This document shows, in pieces, positions 32,025 through 40,133 of a DNA stretch of 64,000 nt (positions within the stretch are counted from its first letter, which is position 1; every line of letters starts with the position of its first letter). The stretch lies in contig NZ_CP026167.1 of the NCBI RefSeq assembly GCF_002902985.1, positions 3,844,001 to 3,908,000 on the forward strand, written 5' to 3'. The stretch is from Leclercia sp. LSNIH1. GTDB lineage: Bacteria > Pseudomonadota > Gammaproteobacteria > Enterobacterales > Enterobacteriaceae. Both the position numbers and the translations under genes were made by a program. The notes beneath the pieces were generated by a model. It had not been told where the DNA came from, searched no databases, and saw only the letters and a list, made by a program, of their open reading frames with translations.

Positions 32025-32044
32025 CCGGGCGCGCGGGCGCCCGG
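32025..32044 (-). terminator. GC hairpin after the DJ-1/PfpI gene
   Basis: An 8-bp perfect stem (CCGGGCGC / GCGCCCGG) with loop GCGG lies 7 bp past the gene's stop. No clear U-run follows. Confidence 0.6.
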
Positions 32045-32051
32045 CATAATA

Positions 32052-32609
32052 TTACCAGGGATAGTAGATATGCTCGGCGTGATCGCGTACCGGTGCTTCC
32101 TCACCCAGCAGACGTGCTGAGAGCGTCAGCGCAAAGTCAAAGGCATGGCCCAGTCCCTTGCCGCTGATGAGGTTGCCATCTTCCACCACTGGCGCATCGA
32201 CATATTCGCCGTCCTGAATCTCCTGCCAGAGTTCCCCCGAGCAGACATAGCGACGCCCTTTTAACAGGCCATTGCCGCCCAGCACACGCGCCGCAGCCGA
32301 ACAAATTGGAGCGATAAATTTACCCGCTTCGTCATGCGCGGCGACAAAACGCACCACATCGGCACTGGCCGCCAGATTCACGCTGCCCTGCGGGCCGCCG
32401 GGTAATACGACCGCATCGTAGTAACTGTCGATTTTTTCGCTGAGGGTGCTGTCCGCCACCATCGGGATATTATGGTAGCTCACAACCGCCCGCGACTCGG
32501 CGCAGGCCAGGGTATCTACCTCAATGTTGAGACGGCGCAGGATATCAATAGTGATAATCGCCTCCGCCTCTTCAAATCCGGGTGCCAGCAGCACCGCTAC
32601 TTTTGCCAT
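32052..32609 (-). CDS. DJ-1/PfpI family protein
   Basis: Cytoplasmic class I glutamine-amidotransferase-like protein of 185 residues. The nucleophile elbow has Cys103 (FIAPICSAAARVLGG), with the conserved acidic residue in GFEEAEAI (Glu16 region) and the PGGPQGS loop near 70-76. It belongs to the ThiJ/YajL/DJ-1 group, whose members are implicated in redox stress and glyoxal-related repair; the exact activity is disputed in the field. It is not part of E. coli K-12 gene order at this place. It stands alone between araF and the divergent ftnB. Confidence 0.88.
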   Translation of the reverse strand: MAKVAVLLAPGFEEAEAIITIDILRRLNIEVDTLACAESRAVVSYHNIPMVADSTLSEKIDSYYDAVVLPGGPQGSVNLAASADVVRFVAAHDEAGKFIAPICSAAARVLGGNGLLKGRRYVCSGELWQEIQDGEYVDAPVVEDGNLISGKGLGHAFDFALTLSARLLGEEAPVRDHAEHIYYPW

Positions 32610-33151
32610 AATGAACTCCGTTAGGGAATATAAAACAATGTTTCATTTTCACAGCGTGTGTAGCGGAAAACTTCCAGCGGGATCACATATCGCACTATTT
32701 CCAGCAAAAATGATCTGACGCAATTTTAGCCAGGTGTAAAAATCCATTAATTACCAAAATTATCTGTATTCCACCTGACAGGAATAATTATCTTTTTTTT
32801 CGCTAAGCGCCTATTTCACCGCTCCTGAGAAAAACATAAAGTAATTTCACTTTTCGGATAGCATTAAATTTATACAAATCCCTATAATACAATCTCTTAA
32901 TCATCTTCAACCTCGACCCTCCCTTCTCCAAATCCTCCATTTTTTTTAATTCCTGATGGGGGGTAAGGTTTAGTAAGAATATATTTATAAGGATTTTCTT
33001 ATAATGGATTCGCTGTTATGATGAATTTTACCTGATGCCTGAAACGAATTTGGGATCACATACAGGGAAAACAGAATGCTTTTATTCTGTAGTGAACTAT
33101 CGTTAATGATGATTATTTTTTGGTTACATAAACGAAGAAAAGGGAATGGAT
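32610..33151. other. Intergenic region before ftnB
   Basis: About 540 bp without a gene, AT-rich. It contains an inverted repeat TTATAAG-6-CTTATAA at 32985-33004, about 150 bp upstream of ftnB, and several poly-T/A tracts. No RNA gene or known operator was recognised. Confidence 0.5.
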
Positions 33152-33652
33152 ATGGCTGTCTCGGATATGATCACCAGGCTCAACACGCAGATGAACCTCG
33201 AGTTTCATGCGTCTAATCTCTCTTTGCACCTCAGCGAGTGGTGTTCAGAACATCAGCTAACCGGTTCCGCGACTTTCCTGCGCCTCCAGGCGCAGAGCAA
33301 CGTTACGCAAATGATGCGCGTTTTCGATTTTTTAAAAGCATCAGGCGCTATGCCGGTTTTGAAACCCGTGGATATGACTGACGAAGAGTGCAATTGCCTG
33401 GAAGCAGTTTTCCAGCGCACGCTGGAAGAGTATGAGCAGCGCTGTCAGACGCTGAATCAATTAACGGATGAAGCGCGGAAAATGAAAGACACTTCTACGC
33501 TTAACTTCCTGCATGATATTGAGAAAGAACAGCAGCAGGATGGAGTATTACTCAAAACCATCCTTGATGAAGTTCGCAAGGCACGTCTCACCGGCATGGG
33601 TCTGGAACAGACCGATCGCCAGCTGCTTAACGTCGTCAGCCGTCAGCACCAC
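33152..33652 (+). CDS. ftnB: Ferritin-like protein FtnB
   Basis: Non-haem ferritin-family protein of 167 residues (about 18 bp after this end the transcript meets a hairpin; the stop codon is included in 33653-33655). It resembles E. coli FtnB/YecI ([58 protein letters not shown]). As in E. coli FtnB, several residues of the FtnA ferroxidase centre are replaced. In Salmonella FtnB is linked to repair of oxidised iron-sulfur clusters. The start MAVSDM is preferred over the ATG two codons earlier because AAAAGGGA is then well spaced and the length equals E. coli. Confidence 0.92.
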
Positions 33653-33672
33653 TGATTCTGCGCGTTAACTGA

Positions 33673-33701
33673 ATTACCCGGCCTGTGCCGGGTAATTTTT
33701 T
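33673..33701 (+). terminator. Terminator after ftnB
   Basis: ATTACCCGGC / GCCGGGTAAT stem with a 4-base loop (33673-33696), followed by five T, 18 bp after the ftnB stop. Confidence 0.92.
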
Positions 33702-33822
33702 GCAAAAGAGTCAACACCCTACTGGTGCAGAGCTTCATGTAACTCACATTTCGGACGACCCTGGGTCGCCCGTTCACATTATTCTCACAAAACCGTTTAT
33801 AAAATCAAAACACCGGTTTATT

Positions 33823-34074
33823 TTAGTGAGACTCACCCTGCGGCGTGAATTTCAGCTCGATCAGCGCAATGGCTTTCTGCACGGCGCGCAGCGTAACAGG
33901 GTCGGCCGACGCAGGATTGCTGGCGAAATCGATGTTTTTCAGCTGACTGGACATTTTCTCGCGCACTTCTGCGGGAGCAATGATTTCAATCACATCAAGA
34001 ATTTGTTTGATGACCAGCTGGCATGCAACGACGTCAGAGATCAGTTCCTGATCGGCACTCAGGTTTTGAGACAT
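33823..34074 (-). CDS. yecJ: YecJ (DUF2766) family protein
   Basis: Small cytoplasmic protein of 83 residues, closely similar in recall to E. coli YecJ ([50 protein letters not shown]). Function unknown. It is predicted to be largely helical with no signal or membrane segment. It lies between ftnB (convergent) and azuC (same strand), the E. coli neighbourhood. An AGGAG ribosome-binding site precedes its ATG. Confidence 0.9.
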   Translation of the reverse strand: MSQNLSADQELISDVVACQLVIKQILDVIEIIAPAEVREKMSSQLKNIDFASNPASADPVTLRAVQKAIALIELKFTPQGESH

Positions 34075-34142
34075 AGGCTTCTCCTGTTTGAAAGGCCGTC
34101 ATAGTAGCAAAACGTCAGCCCTGATGCGGCGTACAGGCACAA

Positions 34143-34166
34143 AAAAACCTGCCGGAGCAGGTTTTT
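34143..34166. terminator. Terminator of the azuC transcript
   Basis: A perfect 10-bp stem (AAAAACCTGC / GCAGGTTTTT) with loop CGGA, 4 bp after the azuC stop. It is bidirectional in appearance and would end AzuCR RNA ahead of yecJ. Confidence 0.9.
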
Positions 34167-34170
34167 CTTA

Positions 34171-34254
34171 TCAGAACATCGCGCCTGGCGGTACGTCCTT
34201 AAAGGTCTTGCAGTAGGATTCGAACATGCTTTTCAGAATTTTGCGCAATTTCAT
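34171..34254 (-). CDS. azuC: Small membrane-associated protein AzuC (AzuCR dual-function RNA)
   Basis: A 27-residue open frame, MKLRKILKSMFESYCKTFKD then VPPGAMF, matching E. coli AzuC (MKLRKILKSMFNNYCKTFKD...) at most positions. AzuC is an amphipathic small protein reported to interact with GlpD. Its mRNA also acts as a base-pairing sRNA (AzuCR), repressed by CRP. Here the frame is followed at once by a strong terminator and preceded by a CRP-like site at 34337-34352. Together with yecJ downstream this is the E. coli arrangement. Conservation of the RNA pairing function is inferred. Confidence 0.92.
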   Translation of the reverse strand: MKLRKILKSMFESYCKTFKDVPPGAMF

Positions 34255-34317
34255 CGGTATGCTCCGGCTAAGTGTTATGCAGGTGTTAATGTTGATGCGG
34301 CTATAATATGACCTTCA

Positions 34318-34352
34318 TCACAAAAATCAATGTTTTTGTGATATTCATCACG
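34318..34352. promoter_or_regulatory. CRP site and overlapping palindrome between azuC and the MFS gene
   Basis: TGTGATATTCATCACG (34337-34352) matches the CRP consensus at all but the last base. It overlaps a perfect inverted repeat, TCACAAAAA-6-TTTTTGTGA (34318-34341). It lies about 85 bp upstream of azuC and 115 bp upstream of the divergent exporter gene. In E. coli azuCR is CRP-repressed. Confidence 0.75.
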
Positions 34353-34465
34353 CCAGTTTATTTAAAACAAAACACCGTTCCGATTAAAATCTAATATTAA
34401 TCAGCAAATTATCGCACCGCGGGTTACCGTAAATTTTTAAAAAAATTTTAAGTGGCAGAGAAAAA

Positions 34466-35887
34466 ATGACTGAAAATCACTCCGCTAAAGCGGCCAGCGG
34501 GATCTCTCCCGCCGCGCTGCTGGTGGCCGGCGCGTTCTTTATGGAGTTTCTGGACGGTACGGTGATCGCCACGGCATTACCCGATATGGCGAAAAGCTTT
34601 GGCGTACAGGCGGTCGATCTTAATCTCGGGATCAGCGCCTATCTGATCACCCTGGCGGTACTTATTCCGGCCAGCGGCTGGATCGCCGATCGCTTTGGCG
34701 CGCGTAAGGTGTTTACCCTTGCCCTGGCGATCTTCACTCTCGCCTCGGTGCTGTGCGGTCTCGCCACCAGCGTGGATCAGTTCATCGCCATGCGCGTACT
34801 GCAGGGAATGGGCGGTGCATTAATGGTGCCGGTAGGCCGCCTTGCCGTATTGCGCACCACGCCCAAGCACCTGTTGATTACCGCCATCGCCACCCTCACC
34901 TGGCCCGCGCTGGTGGCACCCATCATCGGCCCGCCGCTGGGGGGCTTTATTACCAGCTATGCTAACTGGCGCTGGATCTTCTTTATTAACGTGCCGTTAG
35001 GGCTAATAGCTATCGTGCTGGCGCTGCGCATTATTCCCGATATCTATGAAGAGATCCGTCGCCCGTTCGATACGCCGGGCTTTATCGCCACCTCGGTGGC
35101 GATGGTGAGCCTGGTCTATGCCATGGAGATGATGGGGGCGCAGGAGGTGAATACAGGCGTGACCCTTGCACTGCTGGCAACAGGGATGGTGACCATGATT
35201 TATGCCCTGCGCCATTTCCGGCGCACCGAGTGGCCAATGATCCGTCTTGATGCCCTGCAGGTGCCCACGTTTCGCGTAACGATGTTTGGCGGCTCGCTGT
35301 TTCGCGCCTCCATCAGCGCCGTGCCGTTTTTGCTGCCGCTGCTTTTTCAGGTGGGCTTTGGCATGGATGCCTTCCACTCCGGTTTGCTGGTGCTGGCGGT
35401 ATTCGTCGGTAACCTGACCATCAAACCCGCCACCACGCCACTGCTGCGCGGGCTGGGGTTTAAAAAGTTGCTGCTGATCAACGGCGCGCTGAACGTGCTG
35501 GCCCTGCTGGCCTGCGCTTTCCTGACCCCGCAAACCCCGGTGTGGGTTATCATGCTGGTGCTCTATCTCGGCGGCTTGTTCCGTTCCATTCAGTTTACCG
35601 CCATCAGCACCCTTGCCTTTGCGGATGTGCCTTCGCCGCAAATGAGCTATGCCAACACCCTATTTTCCACCGCCACCCAGCTGGCAGTGGGGCTGGGGAT
35701 CACCCTCGGCGCCATCGGGATCCGCATCGGCGAACTGTGTAGCGAATGGCTGGGGATGGCGTCGCTACCGGGCATCAGCTTCCGGCTGGCGTTTGTGGCG
35801 ATTGCGCTGGTCTGTCTGCTGGGGATGGTCGATACCCTGCGGCTGGTAAAAGATGCCGGCAGTGCGGTATCCAGAAAAGAGGCATAA
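34466..35887 (+). CDS. DHA2-family MFS drug efflux transporter
   Basis: Inner-membrane transporter of 473 residues with about 14 hydrophobic segments. It has the DHA2 hallmarks: FFMEFLDGTVIATALPDMAKSF (motif D1 in helix 1), GWIADRFGARKVF (motif A) and PALVAPIIGPPLGGFITSYANWRWIFFINVP (motif C and following loop). Such proteins export drugs or toxic metabolites by proton antiport; the substrate cannot be told. No adjacent regulator is present. It is divergent from azuC and ends in a clear terminator. It is absent from this place in E. coli K-12. Confidence 0.88.
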   Translation: MTENHSAKAASGISPAALLVAGAFFMEFLDGTVIATALPDMAKSFGVQAVDLNLGISAYLITLAVLIPASGWIADRFGARKVFTLALAIFTLASVLCGLATSVDQFIAMRVLQGMGGALMVPVGRLAVLRTTPKHLLITAIATLTWPALVAPIIGPPLGGFITSYANWRWIFFINVPLGLIAIVLALRIIPDIYEEIRRPFDTPGFIATSVAMVSLVYAMEMMGAQEVNTGVTLALLATGMVTMIYALRHFRRTEWPMIRLDALQVPTFRVTMFGGSLFRASISAVPFLLPLLFQVGFGMDAFHSGLLVLAVFVGNLTIKPATTPLLRGLGFKKLLLINGALNVLALLACAFLTPQTPVWVIMLVLYLGGLFRSIQFTAISTLAFADVPSPQMSYANTLFSTATQLAVGLGITLGAIGIRIGELCSEWLGMASLPGISFRLAFVAIALVCLLGMVDTLRLVKDAGSAVSRKEA

Positions 35888-35913
35888 AAAAAGCCAGCGC
35901 AAGCTGGCTTTTT
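35888..35913. terminator. Bidirectional terminator between MFS gene and isomerase
   Basis: An 11-bp perfect stem (AAAAAGCCAGC / GCTGGCTTTTT) with loop GCAA, immediately after the MFS stop and 15 bp from the convergent isomerase stop. Confidence 0.93.
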
Positions 35914-35928
35914 ATCGGTGTTAGCAAC

Positions 35929-36567
35929 TTAGCCGATAATACCGCGGACAAAGGCTTCGATCTCTTTATCCTGGCAGTTCTCGAAGAAGCACTGCTGGAA
36001 ACGCTGACCGGTAACCGCAGTTTTAACCAGCTCCGGATCGATGGCGCGCAGGGTGTCGAGATAGTTCTCTTTCACCACAGCCGCTTTCACCTGATTCAGG
36101 ATGCCCGCGTTGCGAACCTGAGGCTCTTTACGCTCTGGCGGATAACCTTCGCCTTTACGGCCAGTGAAGGCTTTTTCAAAGATAAAGCGCACGTTCAGCT
36201 CTGCACCCCAGCCGAAGCCTTTGGCAAATGGCAGGGCGAGTGCGTTACCGTTGTTGATCTGTGCAAACAGGAAGGCGTCAGCAGGATCGATGCAGTAGCC
36301 ACACACCACGCCCGGGTGGATGTTCAGGGACATCAGCGCACCCTGGCCGGTACCGCAACCGGTCACCACGAAATCAACCGCTTTAGAGTTCAGCAGAATG
36401 CTCGCCATGATCCCCAGATGAATATAGGTCAGGTGGTGATCGTTTTCGTCGCTCATCCCAACGTTATAAACCGGGAAACCTTTCTCTTCAGCAACGGCGT
36501 TCAATTCCTTGAGGATGATGGCGTTTTTTTGCGCCTGGCTGTTTTCCATCATCAGTGCAATTTTCAT
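35929..36567 (-). CDS. RpiB/LacA/LacB-type sugar-phosphate isomerase
   Basis: Cytoplasmic protein of 212 residues with the RpiB-like fold: the phosphate/anion loop and catalytic cysteine in VVTGCGTGQGALMSLN (about residues 69-84), followed by GVVCGYC. RpiB enzymes interconvert aldose and ketose phosphates. This branch is longer (about 212 against 150) and its substrate is not known to me. The start MKIALMMENSQAQ has an AGGAG site. It is a single gene, convergent with the MFS exporter, with no kinase or transporter beside it, so no pathway can be inferred. Confidence 0.82.
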   Translation of the reverse strand: MKIALMMENSQAQKNAIILKELNAVAEEKGFPVYNVGMSDENDHHLTYIHLGIMASILLNSKAVDFVVTGCGTGQGALMSLNIHPGVVCGYCIDPADAFLFAQINNGNALALPFAKGFGWGAELNVRFIFEKAFTGRKGEGYPPERKEPQVRNAGILNQVKAAVVKENYLDTLRAIDPELVKTAVTGQRFQQCFFENCQDKEIEAFVRGIIG

Positions 36568-36860
36568 ACTTCGTCTCCTGAATGCGATGCGGGGCACCCC
36601 GCTGTGAATAGCTTACTCAATCCACCTTACTACTAAGCAAACGCACTTTCAAATTAAGTGAAAAATAGTTTCAAAAAACAAAGATGCGCTCACAATTTTG
36701 ATGGAGAGGGATGTGAGCACCGGTTCGCAAAAGGATGGCTTATGATTGAAGGAGCCGGATGCTCGTGGCGAAGAGAAAAGAGAGAACAGGTGGTTATTCC
36801 TGGCATTGCGCTTTACGTCTGGCGTTAGTATAGGTTATTTCAACGCATTCAGAGTGTTCT

Positions 36861-37202
36861 ATGAAGAGATTATGCACGGTCGGTCTGGTGCTGTTACTGG
36901 CAGGTTGCGGTATTACCCGCAAAGCTGAAGTGAGCAGCGTCGATGTCACCTCGGGGGTCGTCAGGCTTGATTATGGTCAGCCACTATTCCAGACCTCTTA
37001 TGATGATGCTTATGTAACAAGTGGCACTGCCACCCGCGAATGTCAGGCCATGGGATACAGTACGGCCCAGGCCTACGGTCAGCCGATCGAAACCTGTAGC
37101 GTGATCAGCGGCTCGTTGTGTCTGAACAAAACCGTCACTATCCAGTACCAGTGCCACGGTTACGCCCCCGCCCCTGCCGTCACGACCTCGGCTTATTACT
37201 AA
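36861..37202 (+). CDS. yecR: YecR-like lipoprotein
   Basis: Predicted lipoprotein of 113 residues. The signal peptide has lipobox LLLAGC (Cys16) followed by GITRKAEVSSVDVTSGVVRL. The mature part contains four further cysteines (REC, ETC, SLC, YQC) likely to form disulfides. It matches E. coli YecR, an FlhDC-regulated gene of unknown function located next to ftnA. The residue after the lipidated Cys is Gly, so outer-membrane sorting is expected. It is followed by a hairpin (37208-37229). Confidence 0.88.
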   Translation: MKRLCTVGLVLLLAGCGITRKAEVSSVDVTSGVVRLDYGQPLFQTSYDDAYVTSGTATRECQAMGYSTAQAYGQPIETCSVISGSLCLNKTVTIQYQCHGYAPAPAVTTSAYY

Positions 37203-37207
37203 TTTCG

Positions 37208-37229
37208 TTGCCAGCTTTAGAGCTGGCAA
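37208..37229 (+). terminator. Hairpin after yecR
   Basis: TTGCCAGCT / AGCTGGCAA stem with a 4-base loop, 5 bp after the yecR stop. The following U-run is weak. Confidence 0.65.
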
Positions 37230-37408
37230 TAAAATTCTGAACACGAAACAGAATAATTCTCATTAATATATTTGAGTTGCGCGCAATGCGTTTTATTCCC
37301 ATTCGTATTATGATTGCTTAAATATTTATTTTACTTTTTGCAAATAAATAAATAACAAATTATAGTGACGCTCACGTTGACCAGTTAATAATAAAACGGA
37401 GCCACACC

Positions 37409-37906
37409 ATGCTTAAAAGTGAAATGATCGACAAGCTCAATGAGCAAATGAATCTGGAGCTTTACTCCTCCCTGCTCTATCAACAGATGAGTGCCTGGTG
37501 TAGCTATCACAGTTTTGAAGGCGCGGCGGCGTTTATGCGTCGTCACGCCCAGGAAGAGATGACACACATGCAGCGTCTCTTTGATTATCTTACAGATACC
37601 GGCAGCCTGCCGCGCATCAACCCGGTAGCATCGCCATTTGCAGAATATGCCTCATTAGATGAACTGTTCCGCGCTACCTACGAGCATGAACAGCTGATCA
37701 CACAAAAAATTAACGAACTGGTACACGCGGCTATGACCAGCCAGGATTATCCCACCTTTAATTTCCTGCAGTGGTATGTGGCAGAACAGCACGAAGAAGA
37801 GAAGCTGTTTAAATCGGTTATCGATAAACTCACCCTGGCCGGAAAATCGGGTGAAGGTCTGTACTTTATTGATAAAGAGCTGTCGACGCTCGATGCCCAA
37901 AATTAA
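37409..37906 (+). CDS. ftnA: Bacterial non-haem ferritin FtnA
   Basis: Iron-storage ferritin of 165 residues (E. coli FtnA 165) assembling into a 24-mer shell. Ferroxidase ligands are visible: Glu17 in MNLELYSS, Glu49/Glu50 and His53 in [15 protein letters not shown], Glu94 in YEHEQL, and Gln/Glu in [10 protein letters not shown]. The full set contrasts with ftnB, 4 kb upstream. It has a GGAG-type ribosome-binding site (AAACGGAGCC). A weak Fur-box-like AT-rich stretch lies about 150 bp upstream. Confidence 0.97.
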   Translation: MLKSEMIDKLNEQMNLELYSSLLYQQMSAWCSYHSFEGAAAFMRRHAQEEMTHMQRLFDYLTDTGSLPRINPVASPFAEYASLDELFRATYEHEQLITQKINELVHAAMTSQDYPTFNFLQWYVAEQHEEEKLFKSVIDKLTLAGKSGEGLYFIDKELSTLDAQN

Positions 37907-37940
37907 TATTCATGCGGCGCTATCTGGCGCCGCGTTATTA

Positions 37941-38180
37941 TTAATGGCGGCAGATTTTACTTTCATGAGTTGAAAAACCCGACGCCTGCGAAATGAATTT
38001 ACCGCGCGCCGCCAGAAATGCCACCAGCTCTGCTGCCGTCATGTCCGCGGCTGAACAGGTGTGAAAACGCGCCTCGTCACCAAAACGCGCCGTAATCGCG
38101 GCAATCAGACTCTCTTCGCTGTATTGCTCGCCGGACTCGATCATCATCGTCAGCACATCGTGCCCATGAATGGATGCCAT
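37941..38180 (-). CDS. yecH: YecH family (DUF2492) metal-binding-type protein
   Basis: Protein of 79 residues matching E. coli YecH: SIHGHDVLTMMIESGEQYSEESL, FGDEARFHTCSAADMTAAEL and the His/Cys-bearing tail THESKICRH. The pattern of His, Cys and Glu residues suggests metal binding, but the function is unknown. The start MASIHGHDV has a GGAGGG ribosome-binding site; longer in-frame extension is unsupported. It lies 67 bp downstream of an uncharacterised cysteine-containing gene on the same strand and converges on ftnA. Confidence 0.88.
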   Translation of the reverse strand: MASIHGHDVLTMMIESGEQYSEESLIAAITARFGDEARFHTCSAADMTAAELVAFLAARGKFISQASGFSTHESKICRH

Positions 38181-38247
38181 AAACCCTCCAGAAGAAAAGG
38201 CGCAGCCTAACCCTTTCCTCCCCACAACGCTTTGCGCTGGCGCAGGT

Positions 38248-38589
38248 TTACATGCAACCCGCACAGCTGGTGCAGCGCCAGTCCTGTTTATTGACCGCCT
38301 GATAAAACTGGCGATAGCTGGCCGTCTCCAGCGGAACGCCGTGGTCGAAAAAGAGATCGGTCAGCCATTCGACGTTTTCAATGATCCACTCATCTTCCTG
38401 CAACCCCTGGGCAAAGGTCTCATCTTCGGGATCGATAATCGAATAGATGGCCCAGGTACCCATATCCTTTTCCCGCCTTGCCTCCGGTAAGGTTAGCACC
38501 TGGCCCTGCCAGCTAATTATCCAGTGCCCGTGACACAATAAATTGCCTGAACGACTCCATTTCGCACAGAAGGGATTACTGGCCGTCAT
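38248..38589 (-). CDS. Uncharacterised small protein with C-terminal CxxCxxC
   Basis: Protein of 113 residues, not in E. coli K-12 at this place and not assigned to a named family. It is soluble and acidic, rich in aromatic residues (WIISWQG, WAIYSIIDPEDE, DEWIIENVEWLTDLFFDHG), and ends CTSCAGCM, a compact three-cysteine cluster able to bind metal or an Fe-S centre. Two further cysteines are near the N-terminus (PFCAKW, LLCHGHW). It lies directly upstream of yecH, whose product is also Cys/His-rich, suggesting a shared metal or redox role (inference). Confidence 0.7.
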   Translation of the reverse strand: MTASNPFCAKWSRSGNLLCHGHWIISWQGQVLTLPEARREKDMGTWAIYSIIDPEDETFAQGLQEDEWIIENVEWLTDLFFDHGVPLETASYRQFYQAVNKQDWRCTSCAGCM

Positions 38590-38729
38590 CGCCGTCTCAC
38601 TTTTTTTGAATATTTATAAGAAACGTTTACGTTACGCCTGATTATCGGGCGAAAACATTGCTCTTATGAAGTAGGCAAACCTCCTCATTTTTACGGGCAT
38701 ATGACCAGAGCGACGCTTAAGTTAAATAA

Positions 38730-38747
38730 CGTAAAGATTACATTACA
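38730..38747 (+). promoter_or_regulatory. Candidate TyrR box upstream of tyrP
   Basis: CGTAAAGATTACATTACA fits the TyrR consensus TGTAAA-N6-TTTACA with one mismatch per arm, about 90 bp upstream of tyrP. TyrR control of tyrP is established in E. coli. Confidence 0.55.
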
Positions 38748-38838
38748 CTCGTTGTAACGCCGGTTTGACGAGTCCGTTCTTTTCCCTTACTCTGCGCCGC
38801 AGATTTTGTCGTCGTGTCGTAGGGTTTTAGAGGAAAAC

Positions 38839-40050
38839 GTGAAGAACAGAACGCTGGGTAGTATTTTTATCGTCGCCGGAACGACGATTGGCGCCGGGAT
38901 GCTGGCGATGCCGCTGGCGGCGGCAGGTGTCGGTTTTGGCGTTACGCTGGTGTTACTGGGCGTACTGTGGGCACTGATGTGTTACACCGCCCTGCTGCTG
39001 CTCGAAGTGTATCAACACGTTCCAGCCGATACCGGGCTGGGATCGCTGGCCGGGCGTTATCTGGGGCGATTCGGCCAGTGGATCGCCGGCTTTAGCATGA
39101 TGTTCCTGATGTATGCCCTGACGGCAGCCTACATCAGCGGCGCCGGGGAGTTAATCGCCTCCAGCGTCAATGACGGGTTCAACGCTGATATCTCTCCCGC
39201 CACAGGGGTGATCTTATTTACCCTGATTGGTGGGGGCGTGGTCTGCGTGGGCACGTCGCTGGTCGATCTGTTCAACCGCCTCCTGTTCTCGGCAAAAATA
39301 GTCTTCCTGGTGGTGATGCTGGCCCTGCTGGTCCCGCACATTCATAAGGTCAACTTACTGACGCTGCCGCTGGAGAAAGGGCTGGCACTGTCGGCTATAC
39401 CGGTCATTTTTACTTCGTTTGGTTTTCACGGCAGCGTGCCGAGCATTGTCAGCTATATGAATGGCAACGTGCGCAAGCTGCGCTGGATCTTTATCACTGG
39501 CAGCGCCATTCCGCTGGTGGCTTACATCTTCTGGCAGCTGGTCACCCTCGGCAGTATCAACTCGTCGAGCTTCATGGGAATGCTGGCAAACCATAGTGGG
39601 CTGAACGGGCTGTTGCAGGCCGTACGCGAAGTGGTTGCCTCGCCGCACGTTGAGCTGGCGGTGCATCTCTTTGCCGACCTCGCCCTGGCGACCTCGTTCC
39701 TGGGAGTGGCGCTGGGTCTGTTCGACTACCTCGCCGACCTGTTCCAGCGCAGCCGCACGTTCAGCGGACGTATCCAGACCGGGGCGATCACCTTTCTGCC
39801 GCCGCTGGCCTTCGCCCTGTTCTACCCACGGGGTTTTGTGATGGCGCTGGGATACGCGGGCGTGGCGCTGGCGGTGCTGGCGCTGCTGCTGCCCTCTCTG
39901 CTGGTCTGGCAAAGCCGTAAGCATCATCCTGAAGGGAACTACCGGGTACCAGGCGGTAAGCCTGTGCTCTGTCTGGTCTTCGCCTGCGGGATCGCGATAA
40001 TCCTGGTGCAGTTCGGGATTACGGCGGGGTTGCTGCCAGAGGTGGGATAG
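38839..40050 (+). CDS. tyrP: Tyrosine-specific transporter TyrP (GTG start)
   Basis: HAAAP-family proton symporter of 403 residues (E. coli 403) with about 11 transmembrane helices. The N-terminal signature [27 protein letters not shown] and the [19 protein letters not shown] segment match TyrP. It imports tyrosine across the inner membrane. The GTG at 38839 ([10 protein letters not shown]) aligns with E. coli MKNRTLGSVF and is preceded by AGAGGAAAA. An upstream ATG 11 codons earlier lacks support. It converges on yecA with a REP pair between them. Confidence 0.96.
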   Translation: MKNRTLGSIFIVAGTTIGAGMLAMPLAAAGVGFGVTLVLLGVLWALMCYTALLLLEVYQHVPADTGLGSLAGRYLGRFGQWIAGFSMMFLMYALTAAYISGAGELIASSVNDGFNADISPATGVILFTLIGGGVVCVGTSLVDLFNRLLFSAKIVFLVVMLALLVPHIHKVNLLTLPLEKGLALSAIPVIFTSFGFHGSVPSIVSYMNGNVRKLRWIFITGSAIPLVAYIFWQLVTLGSINSSSFMGMLANHSGLNGLLQAVREVVASPHVELAVHLFADLALATSFLGVALGLFDYLADLFQRSRTFSGRIQTGAITFLPPLAFALFYPRGFVMALGYAGVALAVLALLLPSLLVWQSRKHHPEGNYRVPGGKPVLCLVFACGIAIILVQFGITAGLLPEVG

Positions 40051-40061
40051 CGTGCAATGAT

Positions 40062-40130
40062 CCCGGGTGGCGCTGCGCTTACCCGGCCTACGAATAGTGT
40101 AGGCCCGCGCAAGCGAAACGCCGCCGGGCG
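40062..40130. repeat. Pair of REP-like elements (BIME)
   Basis: Two inverted REP-type palindromes (40062-40091 and 40099-40130), joined by a short AT spacer, fill the tyrP-yecA convergent gap. Cores are CCCGGGTGGCGCTGCGCTT and GCGCAAGCGAAACGCCGCC. Boundaries carry GGCCTAC/GTAGGCC as in the 6939-7034 copy. Confidence 0.8.
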
Positions 40131-40133
40131 CTG

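Noticed and set aside
35003-35641. 212-codon minus-strand open frame opposite the DHA2 exporter
   Set aside because: Gln/His/Arg-rich shadow translation of a membrane-protein gene.
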